Shown here: positions 33,756-41,301 of the stretch, in pieces
Layout of the letters: the number at the start of each line of letters is the position of its first letter
How positions within the stretch are numbered: the first letter of the stretch is position 1
Assembly: GCF_945957265.1 (NCBI RefSeq)
Contig: NZ_CAMFKO010000009.1
Location: 1 to 64,000 of the forward strand
Length of the DNA stretch: 64,000 bases
Source: an uncultured Dechloromonas sp.
GTDB taxonomy: Bacteria; Pseudomonadota; Gammaproteobacteria; Burkholderiales; Rhodocyclaceae
Direction: 5' to 3'
Made by a program: the position numbers and the translations under genes
The notes under the pieces: model-generated
The model's database searches: none
What the model was told of the DNA's origin: nothing
What the model saw: only the letters and a program-made list of their open reading frames with translations

Positions 33756-34087
33756 AACATCTCCCGTCGCTTCTTCTCGGCCTGCTGCTGTCGGGCGGCG
33801 CCATGGCCCACGGGCATCCGGCGCCGGTCGACGACAGCATGCCCGACGCCCAGAAAATACGTTTCTGCGAACGGGTGCGCGACCATGCCCTGCAGGCCTT
33901 CTACAACCGCGACCGCGGCCGCCCGATGAAACTGTTCGACGAGGATGGCAGCGACGGCCCGCGCATCACCAACGCGATCATCCGGCGGATCTACGAAGAG
34001 CCGCAGATTTCCAGCCCGAAAAAGGCCGAGGCCTTCGGGCGGGCGACCTGCAACGAGCTGATGGGTACGAAAAACGTCTCAGAGTAG
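33752..34087 (+). CDS. Small exported protein of unknown function
   Basis: A 111-residue protein not recognised as a known family. Residues 1-19 are a Sec signal peptide ending GAMAHG, followed by a histidine/proline start to the mature chain (HGHPAP). Two cysteines (FCERV and ATCNEL) about 65 residues apart could form a disulfide. Its ATG overlaps the cytochrome c4 stop (ATGA), so it is co-translated with it and may support that cytochrome. Its last 9 bases overlap the convergent methyltransferase gene. Confidence 0.7.
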   Translation: MKHLPSLLLGLLLSGGAMAHGHPAPVDDSMPDAQKIRFCERVRDHALQAFYNRDRGRPMKLFDEDGSDGPRITNAIIRRIYEEPQISSPKKAEAFGRATCNELMGTKNVSE

Positions 34088-34627
34088 GAAGGGAATGAAG
34101 CGCTTGGTGCGCTGCATGTAGTCGGCATACGCCTGGCCGAAGTAGGCCAGGCATTCCTTTTCGTCGGTCGTGGCGGTCAGCCACAGCGCGATGCTCGCGG
34201 TCAGGGCGACCGCGGTGCCGGGCAGGCTCGGGTCCTGGAAATAGGCGCCCCAGGCCAGCGCCAGCAGGGACGAGTACATCGGGTGGCGAATGTAGGCAAA
34301 GATGCCGTGGGAAACGAGTTGCGTCGTTTTCTCGAATTCGTAGAACGAGCCGTCGTCGCGCCGGGTATCGGGGGCGCCGTCGCGCTGCAGGGTGGCGACG
34401 CCAATGACGACCAGGGCGATGCTGCTCAGCAGCAATAGCCACGACGCCAGCTGATGCGGCGAATAGGGAGCGGAACCCCAGACCGTGCGGTTCATGACGA
34501 GCAGGCCGAGGATGGCTTCCCAAGCGAAGAAACGGTAGAAACCGTGGCTGCCCGGCTTGCTCAAGGGCTTGCGCGACCACCAGACGATGACGGCCGAGCC
34601 GGCGGCGAAAAGGATCAGTTCGTTCAT
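34079..34627 (-). CDS. Isoprenylcysteine carboxyl methyltransferase-family membrane protein
   Basis: A 182-residue membrane protein with four to five hydrophobic segments and the ICMT/PEMT-type motif LVSHGIFAYIRHPMYSSLL near residues 108-126, plus a C-terminal FGQAYADYMQRTKRFIP. These motifs bind S-adenosylmethionine in this family. Bacterial members have no isoprenylated protein substrate; phospholipid or small-molecule methylation is possible. It is separated by one base from the downstream end of the aminopeptidase gene, which is transcribed in the same direction. Confidence 0.8.
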   Translation of the reverse strand: MNELILFAAGSAVIVWWSRKPLSKPGSHGFYRFFAWEAILGLLVMNRTVWGSAPYSPHQLASWLLLLSSIALVVIGVATLQRDGAPDTRRDDGSFYEFEKTTQLVSHGIFAYIRHPMYSSLLALAWGAYFQDPSLPGTAVALTASIALWLTATTDEKECLAYFGQAYADYMQRTKRFIPFLL

Positions 34628-34628
34628 G

Positions 34629-35927
34629 TCATTCAGCGAAGGCTTGGGTCATCGCGGCGATCATGTAGCCGTGGTCGAGCACGCCGGCGCTTTCGCGGAT
34701 GCTGTGCATGGCCCACATCGGCGAGCCGACATCGACGCTGGGGATGCCCAACTGGGCGGCGAGGATGGGGCCGATGGTGCTGCCGCAGCCGAGGTCGGTA
34801 CGGTGCGCGTATTGCTGGCAGGGTACGCCGGCGCGTTGGCAGAGGGCCATGAAGCGGGCGGCGGTCTCGGCCGTCGTGCTGTAGCGCTGGTTGGCATTGC
34901 TCTTGATCACCGGGCCGGCATTGACCAGTGCATGGTGGCAGGGCTCGTAGGCGGCCGGGAAGTTCGGGTGCCAGCCATGCGCCATGTCGGCGCTGATGAA
35001 AAAGCTGCCGGCCAGCATGCGCCGCCGGTCTTCGTCGTCGAGGCCGAAAGCGCCGGCAAGGCGGCCGAGCACGTCGGCGAGGAAGCTGCCGCCGGCGCCC
35101 GTCGCGCTTTCGCTGCCGACTTCCTCGTGATCGAAAAAGGCGACCAGGCAGGTTTGCGCCGGTTCGCGGGCGGCCAGCAGTGCCGACAGTGCGGCATGGC
35201 AGGAGGCGAGGTTGTCGAGCTGGCTGTCGGCGATGAATTCGCGGTCCGCACCCCAGAGAGTGCCTTTCTGCGTGTCGTAGGCGGCCAGTTCCCAGGTCAG
35301 CAGGTCGTCCGGCGCGACGTCCAGCGCCGCCGCGATCGGCGCGCGGAAACGCTGTTCGGCGCCGGCGTCGCCGGCGACGCCCAGGAGCAGCGGCAGTTCG
35401 GTCTGCTTGTTGAACTTGAGGCCGGCTTCATTGACCTCGCGGTTCATGTGGATGGCGAGATTGGGCAGGCGCAGCAGGGGTTCGTCGAAGCGCAGCAGGC
35501 GGCTCTCGATGCCGCTGCCGGTGCGGACCGTGACGCGGCCGGCCAGCGCCAGGTCGCGGTCGGCGAAGGTGGCCAGGATGGGGCCGCCGTAGACTTCGAC
35601 CCCGAGGCGGATCATGCCGCCGGCCTTTTCGGCCGGTTTCGGCTTGAGGCGCAGGCCGGGCGAGTCGGTGTGGGCGCCGATCAGGGTCAGGCCGCGTTCG
35701 GCCAGCGGTGCGCTGCCGATGACGAAGGCGATGATCGAGGAGCCACCGCGGGTGACGAAGTAGCGGCCGCCGGCTTGCAGGGACCAGCGGATGGTTTCGT
35801 CGAGCGCCTGGTAGCCGGCCGCAAGCAGGCGGGCTTCGCAGGTGGCGACGGCGTGCCATGGGCTGGGGCTGGCGTCGATGAAGTCGAGCAGGTCCCGGGC
35901 GGTCAGGTGGGGGTCGGCGTGGGGCAT
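34629..35927 (-). CDS. apeB: M18-family aminopeptidase
   Basis: A 432-residue metallopeptidase, the usual length for M18 (aspartyl aminopeptidase-type) enzymes. Zinc-site motifs are visible: GAHTDSPGLRLKP near residue 85, the catalytic glutamates in FFDHEEVGSES near 268, and a late histidine in GSPMWAMHSIRE. It removes N-terminal residues, typically acidic, from cytosolic peptides, usually as a dodecamer. No signal peptide is seen. Upstream is a 140-base gap with no other feature. Confidence 0.92.
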   Translation of the reverse strand: MPHADPHLTARDLLDFIDASPSPWHAVATCEARLLAAGYQALDETIRWSLQAGGRYFVTRGGSSIIAFVIGSAPLAERGLTLIGAHTDSPGLRLKPKPAEKAGGMIRLGVEVYGGPILATFADRDLALAGRVTVRTGSGIESRLLRFDEPLLRLPNLAIHMNREVNEAGLKFNKQTELPLLLGVAGDAGAEQRFRAPIAAALDVAPDDLLTWELAAYDTQKGTLWGADREFIADSQLDNLASCHAALSALLAAREPAQTCLVAFFDHEEVGSESATGAGGSFLADVLGRLAGAFGLDDEDRRRMLAGSFFISADMAHGWHPNFPAAYEPCHHALVNAGPVIKSNANQRYSTTAETAARFMALCQRAGVPCQQYAHRTDLGCGSTIGPILAAQLGIPSVDVGSPMWAMHSIRESAGVLDHGYMIAAMTQAFAE

Positions 35928-36067
35928 GATGGCGGGTATCGGGTGTCGGCCCGGAATGCTACCGCAGATGCCGGCCGGGCAGAAGGCGGGGGCGGCCGAT
36001 CGCCCAGCATGGACCGGCCGGGGGGCGAGGCATTCCGCATTCGACCGGCGAAGGCTACACTGCGTCG

Positions 36068-36349
36068 ATGAGCGACATTGTCATTACCCGCAAGCACAGC
36101 CTCGGCGTCCGCAAGGCGAGGGTGGCCGCCGAGCGTGTTGCCGCCGACCTGCAGGCCGAGTTCGCGCTCGACTGCGCCTGGCGGGAAGTCAATGTCCTGG
36201 CTTTCGAGCGGCCGGGGGTGAACGGCGAGTTGCGGCTGGCGCGGCACGAGGTCGCCTTGTCGGTGCACCTGGGGCTGTACTATCAGCCCTTCCGCGGCGC
36301 GCTCGAACGCGAGATTCATGCGTATTTCGACCGGGAGTTCGCTGCCTGA
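36068..36349 (+). CDS. Polyhydroxyalkanoic acid system family protein
   Basis: A 93-residue protein of the PHA_gran_rgn family: SDIVITRKHSLGVRKAR at the start, then a W-RE-VNVLAFERPGVNGEL segment and a C-terminal LGLYYQPFRGALEREIHAYFD. Members are found near PHA genes in Proteobacteria; the molecular role is unknown. It is cytosolic with no signal. It lies 31 bases upstream of the wax synthase gene and probably shares its transcript, tying two kinds of storage lipid together. Confidence 0.82.
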   Translation: MSDIVITRKHSLGVRKARVAAERVAADLQAEFALDCAWREVNVLAFERPGVNGELRLARHEVALSVHLGLYYQPFRGALEREIHAYFDREFAA

Positions 36350-36380
36350 TGCAGTGATACGAACGCAGGGGGAGAGGGGG

Positions 36381-37820
36381 ATGTCGGTGGAAAAGATGTC
36401 GGCGGTCGATACCGCCTGGTTGCGGATGGACCGGCCATCCAATCTCATGCAGATCGTCGGCGTGATGATCTTCGACGGCGTGCTCGACGAGGCCCGACTG
36501 CGCGCGGCCATCGAGCAGCGCCTGCTCGGCTTCGAGCGCTTCCGGCAGACTGTCGGCCAGCAGGGCGGCGCTTACGTCTGGCGCGACGATCCGGATTTCC
36601 ATCTCGATCACCACCTGCGCCGGGCCATGCTCCCCGGCGCCGCCGGCAAGGCCGAGCTGGAGGCCTTCGTCGCCGATCTCGCCAGCACCCCGCTGAACCC
36701 GTCGCGGCCGCTGTGGGAAATGCACCTGGTCGACACGGCCATGGGCGGCCAGGCGCTGGTCATCCGCATCCACCACAGCATTGCCGACGGCATCGCGCTG
36801 GTCGGCGTGCTGCTGTCGCTGGCCGACGATGCGCCGGCTCCGCAACGGAGGCCGAGCGGGAGAAGGGTCCGCCACGAGGACGAGCACGATCCGCTCTGGA
36901 TGGCGCTGTGGCGGCCGGCCAGCGACGCCATGCTCGATGCCATCCGGCTGTCGACCAATCTCTGGGTCAAGTATGTGCGCTTCGTCACCGATCCGCTCAA
37001 GGCGCTGGAATACACGCGGCTGGGCAGCGCCATCGCCGGCGAGATCGGCAAGCTGGCGCTGATGGCCGACGATACGCCGACCCGTTTCAAGGGCAAGCCC
37101 GGCATCGGCAAGCGGGTCGCCTGGTCGGAACCGATCTCGCTGCCCGAGGTCAAGGCGGTCGGGCGGGTGCTGGGCTGTTCGGTCAACGACATGCTGTTGT
37201 CGTCGGCGGCCGGCGCCTTGCGTTCCTATCTGGCCGACAAGGGCGATGCGGTGGAGGATGTCGAGATCCGCGCCCTGGTGCCGGTCAATCTGCGCCGGCC
37301 GGAAGACGAGGGGCGGCTCGGCAACCGCTTCGGCCTGGTCGCCCTTGAACTGCCGGTCGGCGTCGAAAACCCGCTCGCCCGGCTGTATGCCACGCGCGAC
37401 CGGATGCTGGCGCTGAAGGATTCGCTGCAGGCCCCGCTGACGCTGTCCATCCTCGGTGCCGTCGGCATGGCCCCGAAGTTCGCCCAGTCGAAGATCCTCG
37501 ACCTGCTGGCGAGCAAGGCGACGGCCGTGATGACCAATGTTCCGGGGCCGCAGCAGCCGCTGCATGTGGCCGGGGCGCGACTGAAGCAGCCGCTGTTCTG
37601 GGTGCCCCAGTCCGGCGATATCGGCATGGGGGTGTCGATTCTTTCCTACGACAACCGGGTGCAGTTCGGCCTGGTGACCGACAAGGGTCTGGTGCCCGAT
37701 CCGGAAAACATCGTGGCCCGCTTTGCCGGCGAATTCGAAAAACTGCTGATGCTGGTGCTGATGGAGCCCTGGGCGCGCCTCGCCGACCCGTCGGCCGTCG
37801 AGGCGGAGCTGCAGGTTTGA
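36381..37820 (+). CDS. Wax ester synthase / diacylglycerol acyltransferase (WS/DGAT)
   Basis: A 479-residue bifunctional acyltransferase that esterifies acyl-CoA with fatty alcohols (wax) or diacylglycerol (triacylglycerol). The active-site motif HHSIADG is at about residues 131-137. The family marks RPLWEMHLVD (the PLW motif) and, near the C-terminus, MTNVPGPQQPL are also present. An early ATG is excluded because the strong GGGGGAGAGGGGG site directly precedes the ATG at 36381. The length is that of Acinetobacter/Marinobacter enzymes. A fatty acyl-CoA reductase gene 3.5 kb downstream would supply the alcohol. Confidence 0.93.
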   Translation: MSVEKMSAVDTAWLRMDRPSNLMQIVGVMIFDGVLDEARLRAAIEQRLLGFERFRQTVGQQGGAYVWRDDPDFHLDHHLRRAMLPGAAGKAELEAFVADLASTPLNPSRPLWEMHLVDTAMGGQALVIRIHHSIADGIALVGVLLSLADDAPAPQRRPSGRRVRHEDEHDPLWMALWRPASDAMLDAIRLSTNLWVKYVRFVTDPLKALEYTRLGSAIAGEIGKLALMADDTPTRFKGKPGIGKRVAWSEPISLPEVKAVGRVLGCSVNDMLLSSAAGALRSYLADKGDAVEDVEIRALVPVNLRRPEDEGRLGNRFGLVALELPVGVENPLARLYATRDRMLALKDSLQAPLTLSILGAVGMAPKFAQSKILDLLASKATAVMTNVPGPQQPLHVAGARLKQPLFWVPQSGDIGMGVSILSYDNRVQFGLVTDKGLVPDPENIVARFAGEFEKLLMLVLMEPWARLADPSAVEAELQV

Positions 37821-37830
37821 GGGCCGCCCG

Positions 37831-38610
37831 CTAGTCGTCCATCTCCGCCCTGGCCGCCGCGATGTCCAGGCATTCCATGGCGTCGGCGGGCGTGCAGGCG
37901 ACGGCTTCGGCGTAGAGCTTCTCGGCCTCCCCGAGGCGCGACTTGCCGAACATCATGACCAGCCCGTTGGCGCATTCGGTGCGGGCGATGGCGGATTCGG
38001 GATTGAGTTCGAGCGCCCGGCGGAAGTGGGTTTCGCCGGCTTCCTTCTTGGCGCCGTAGGTCAGTCCGCCGACCAGGCTGCCGACCTTGTCGATGATCTC
38101 GGCATGCCAGGTGCCGAGGGCAACATGGGCGTCGGCATGCGCCGGCTGCAGCGCCAGGGCCTGGTCCAGGCTGGCCTTGATCCTGCCGCCCAGGCCCTGG
38201 GCCAGCGCCGTGGCGATCGAGATGCCCTGGCTGTAGCGGCCCAGCGCATAGGCGTGAAAATACCAGGCGTTGGCATCGTCGGGCTGCGTGCGCTGACGCT
38301 GTTCGCAACGGGCCGCCACGTCCTGCAGCAGGGCCAGCTTGCGGGCGGCGTCCGCTTCGAGATAGTTGGCATGGATCATGGCCGCCTTGTCGGCCGCGGC
38401 GAGCGCGGCGCCGCCGGCTTGCCGGCCGAGGCTGACGGCGTGTTCGAAATCGCCGGCGTGATAGGCACGCCAGGCGTCCTGTGCCTTGACGTCGGCCGGC
38501 CAGGGCTCGCAGTCGCCCCGGTGCAGGCGCGGCCAGTTCTTCCTGAGGGCCGTGCCGGCATAGCGGAAGGCCGTGGCGTCGTGGGGGAAGGGGGGCCAGC
38601 GGGTGCTCAT
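37831..38610 (-). CDS. Tetratricopeptide-repeat protein
   Basis: A 259-residue helical protein with TPR-like repeats, for example DAWRAYHAGDFEHAVSLGRQA near 50-70, NAWYFHAYALGRYSQ near 125, and HFRRALELNPESAIARTECANGL near 205-227. There is no signal peptide; the start ATG at 38610 follows GAGGAG. TPR proteins act as adaptors, and the partner is unknown. It is the last gene of the patatin-TetR-TPR operon (13 bases after TetR) and converges on the wax synthase gene. Confidence 0.75.
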   Translation of the reverse strand: MSTRWPPFPHDATAFRYAGTALRKNWPRLHRGDCEPWPADVKAQDAWRAYHAGDFEHAVSLGRQAGGAALAAADKAAMIHANYLEADAARKLALLQDVAARCEQRQRTQPDDANAWYFHAYALGRYSQGISIATALAQGLGGRIKASLDQALALQPAHADAHVALGTWHAEIIDKVGSLVGGLTYGAKKEAGETHFRRALELNPESAIARTECANGLVMMFGKSRLGEAEKLYAEAVACTPADAMECLDIAAARAEMDD

Positions 38611-38623
38611 GCGATCTCCTCGT

Positions 38624-39265
38624 TCACGGGGTATCGAGATAGGCGGTCGACAGCTTTTCCAGCAGCCGGCGCGCTTCGCCCTGCAGGTAGGGCGCGGCCA
38701 GCGACATGACCTGGTAGATGCCGTGCCCGATGTCCGGTGCCCCGCGCGGATTGCGGGCATGTTCGTAAGACAGCCAGAAGGTCGCCACCAGCGTCATGTT
38801 GGTGACCAGGACCGGGATCTGGGCGGGCGTGGCGGCGAGCAGGCCGGAGGCGGCGAGTCCGCGACAGATGGTGGTTCCCGTTTCATGCTTCTGCGCCAGG
38901 ATGCGCCGGAAATGTGTCTCGACCAGGCGGTTGCGGGTCAGCAGGTCGTTGATGTCGCGGTACAGGAAGCGGTATTTCCAGATCGTCTCGAACAGCAGGT
39001 GCAGGAAGAACCAGATGTCTTCCACCTCGTGCGGGCGCTGCTCGGGGGCGCCGAGCAGGGTGCCGATCTCGCGTTCGTAGTCGGCGAACAGCGCGTTGAC
39101 GATCTCGTCCTTGTTGTTGAAGTGGTAGTACAGGTTGCCGGGGCTGATGTCCATTTCGTCGGCGATCACCGTCGTCGTGACGTTCGGTTCGCCAAAGTCG
39201 TTGAACAGGCGCAAGGCGGTTTCGAGAATCCGCTCGCGCGTGCGCCGGCGCGGTTTGCCGTCCAT
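38624..39265 (-). CDS. TetR-family transcriptional regulator
   Basis: A 213-residue repressor with an N-terminal helix-turn-helix (RERILETALRLFNDFGEPNV, then ADEMDISPGNLYYHFNNKDEI) and a C-terminal ligand domain of TetR_C-like type. A GGGAGG site precedes the ATG at 39265; the longer reading would start inside the spacer. TetR proteins of this type often respond to acyl-CoA or fatty acids, and the neighbours are all lipid genes. It may control the wax/PHA locus; no operator was recognised with confidence. Confidence 0.88.
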   Translation of the reverse strand: MDGKPRRRTRERILETALRLFNDFGEPNVTTTVIADEMDISPGNLYYHFNNKDEIVNALFADYEREIGTLLGAPEQRPHEVEDIWFFLHLLFETIWKYRFLYRDINDLLTRNRLVETHFRRILAQKHETGTTICRGLAASGLLAATPAQIPVLVTNMTLVATFWLSYEHARNPRGAPDIGHGIYQVMSLAAPYLQGEARRLLEKLSTAYLDTP

Positions 39266-39306
39266 GCGCGCCCTCCCGGTGCGAGTTGATATCCGGTCAG
39301 GATACA

Positions 39307-40500
39307 TCAGCCGCTTCCCCGGCGCGCCAGCCAGCCTTGCAGTTCATCGAGGGTGTGCTCGAGCGCCCGGGTCGTGTGCGTGATGGCCACCCGGGATTGG
39401 CGGCGGGGGCGTCGCAGCAGGCTGCGCCGGTGATCCTTGAGGACGGCGAGGTCGAGGTTCAGCCCGTGGCGGCGCAGCACCGGCATCAGTTCGTGGCGGC
39501 GCCGGTACAGGTCCTGCCGGGTGCGCTGGTAGGCGTGCTCGCACAGGCGGCGCCGGTCGCGATAGCTGAAGACGTTGGTGAAGAACATCTCGCCGTCGTC
39601 CTGGGTCGGTTCGAAGAGCAGCACGTCGGCATCGGGGAACTGGTGGCGGTAGCGGTCCATGCCGACGCGCATGCGCGAATGGATGATGGCGCGGAAGGTC
39701 TGGGAAAGGACGACCGGCAAGCCGCCGTCGTTGAGATGGCGCGGGTGCTCGGCGCTGCGGCGGGCCGCCAGCTCGGCATCGAAGGGGACGAGCGGATTGA
39801 TGCAGAAGAGCAGTTCGGTGCCGGCGCGCAGGGCGACCGAGGCGTGCAGGGTCTTGATCAGGGCGCCATCGACGTAGTGCCGGCCGTTGATCTCGACGGG
39901 CGGAAACAGCCCGGGCAAGGCGGCGCTGGCCTGCACGGCGGTGGAAATCGGGATGTCGTCGTGTCCGCTGCTGCCAAAGGCGACGGATTCGCCGGAGTCG
40001 AGTTCGGTGGCGACGAGGAACAGGCGATGGCGCAGTGCGCGGAAATCGTTGGTCCGGCCGCGCGCGGTAAATAGCCGGCGGAGCAGGAGGTCGATGCCGT
40101 GATTGTCGAAGATGCCGGTGGGGATGGCGTGCGACAGTTGCTGGAAGGATTCGAAAAGCCCGTGATGCAGCGGATCGCGCAGCCAGGCTGCCAAGGAGGT
40201 GCCGGCCAGTTGCGGCACGCTGAGGAGGCGGTTGAAATACTCGCGGAAGGCCGGGCGCAACAGCAGCCGCGGGTCGAAAATCGTGGCTGCGTCGTCGAGC
40301 AGGATATGGGCAAGCTTCTCGGGGGAAATGCCGTTGGCGAGCGCGGCGGCGATGAAGCTGCCGGAACTGACGCCGACGAAACAGTCGGCCTGCGTCATGC
40401 TCAGGCCGTCGATGGCCTCTTCCAGCGCGGTACAGGCGCCGACTTCGTAGATGCCGCCAAGCGGACCTCCGCCGGCCAGGGCGATGCCTATGCTCGACAA
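39307..40500 (-). CDS. Patatin-like phospholipase / acyl hydrolase
   Basis: A 397-residue patatin-fold protein with an oxyanion loop GGGPLGGIYE near residue 10, the nucleophile motif GVSSGS near 43-48 and the dyad aspartate in YVDGALIK near 208. It hydrolyses acyl esters of phospholipids or neutral lipids. The start is TTG at 40500, supported by a GGAGG seven bases upstream and by the placement of the oxyanion loop right at the N-terminus; no ATG fits. The C-terminal 100 residues are unusually arginine-rich. Between the phasin gene and TetR, it could mobilise stored lipid. Confidence 0.87.
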   Translation of the reverse strand: MSSIGIALAGGGPLGGIYEVGACTALEEAIDGLSMTQADCFVGVSSGSFIAAALANGISPEKLAHILLDDAATIFDPRLLLRPAFREYFNRLLSVPQLAGTSLAAWLRDPLHHGLFESFQQLSHAIPTGIFDNHGIDLLLRRLFTARGRTNDFRALRHRLFLVATELDSGESVAFGSSGHDDIPISTAVQASAALPGLFPPVEINGRHYVDGALIKTLHASVALRAGTELLFCINPLVPFDAELAARRSAEHPRHLNDGGLPVVLSQTFRAIIHSRMRVGMDRYRHQFPDADVLLFEPTQDDGEMFFTNVFSYRDRRRLCEHAYQRTRQDLYRRRHELMPVLRRHGLNLDLAVLKDHRRSLLRRPRRQSRVAITHTTRALEHTLDELQGWLARRGSG

Positions 40501-40520
40501 TCGTTTTCCTCCGGGTGGCG

Positions 40521-40575
40521 GATGCCCGGTCGTGGCCGGGCATCTCGTTTATTCAGGCGGCGGCTGGGCCGCCGC
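40521..40575 (-). terminator. Two stem-loops between the phasin and patatin genes
   Basis: GCGGCGGC / GCCGCCGC with a 3-base loop (40557-40575) and GATGCCCGG / CCGGGCATC with a 6-base loop (40521-40544). Neither has a T tract on the minus strand. They may attenuate expression of patatin relative to the abundant phasin or stabilise the phasin mRNA. Confidence 0.55.
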
Positions 40576-40587
40576 GCGCTTGCCTAC

Positions 40588-41151
40588 TCAGGAAGCAGTT
40601 GCCGGACCAGCAACGGCATCAGCAGCGACGGGGGCCGCGGCGCTTTTGGGCTTGGCCGGCTTCTTGGCCGGCGCCGCCTTGGGAGCGGCTGCTTTGCTGG
40701 CGACAGGTTTGGCGGCCGGTTTGGCTGCTGCCCGGGGCGCCGGCTTTGCTGCCGGCTTGGCGGCGGCCTTTTCGGCGGCTTCCTGCGCCTCGGTCAGTTT
40801 CTGGACAACGGCAGTCAGTTCGGCAACCCGCTTGGACAGCTTGTCGATGTCCTTCTTGGTGGGCACGCCCAGGCTGCCCAGCGCCTTGGCGACGCGGTCC
40901 TCGAACACCTGTTCCAGGCGGTCCCAGGTGCCGACGGCCTTGCCGGTGACGACAGCGATCTTCTCGTCCGCGGCCTGGCGGGTTTTCTTCTGGATGGTCT
41001 CGCCTTCCTTGACCAGGGCATCGAAAACCTTGTTGCCTTCTTCCTGGGCCTTGGCAAAAGCACCCAAGCCGGCCAGCCAGATCTGGTGCGCGGAATCCTT
41101 GACGGTTTGAGCCAGTTGATTCTCGGATAAGGCTTTGAATTTCTTGACCAT
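40588..41151 (-). CDS. Phasin-family PHA granule protein with Lys/Ala/Pro tail (PhaM-like)
   Basis: A 187-residue protein. The first 125 residues form the phasin-type helical domain (AHQIWLAGLGAFAKAQEEG, then a coiled-coil zone around IDKLSKRVAELTAVVQKL). The last 60 are low-complexity PAAKPA/KPAK repeats like histone H1 tails. This matches the poly(hydroxyalkanoate) granule-associated family that includes Ralstonia PhaM, which links PHA granules and nucleoid DNA and activates PHA synthase. The basic tail is a likely DNA-binding element. It is the first gene of the minus-strand lipid operon. Confidence 0.88.
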   Translation of the reverse strand: MVKKFKALSENQLAQTVKDSAHQIWLAGLGAFAKAQEEGNKVFDALVKEGETIQKKTRQAADEKIAVVTGKAVGTWDRLEQVFEDRVAKALGSLGVPTKKDIDKLSKRVAELTAVVQKLTEAQEAAEKAAAKPAAKPAPRAAAKPAAKPVASKAAAPKAAPAKKPAKPKSAAAPVAADAVAGPATAS

Positions 41152-41235
41152 GATGTGCTCCTCGTGAGGTGGTATCCGGTGACGAAGCACGCTTCGTCCA
41201 TGCAGCCAGTTTAGGCCAGGCGATTAGAGGAGGCA

Positions 41236-41251
41236 CACTAATTTTCTAGTG
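41236..41251. promoter_or_regulatory. Short inverted repeat in the phasin/FAR divergent gap
   Basis: CACTA-N6-TAGTG, perfect over 5 bp per arm, in an AT-rich part of the 150-base gap between the divergent phasin and acyl-CoA reductase genes. An outer AGAGGA...TCCTCT pair surrounds it. It is a possible operator for the nearby TetR protein, but the evidence is only symmetry and position. Confidence 0.3.
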
Positions 41252-41301
41252 GATGTCCTCTAGAATGAGGAGCATGACAAGGTAAAAAAGGGGAGGCGAA
41301 A

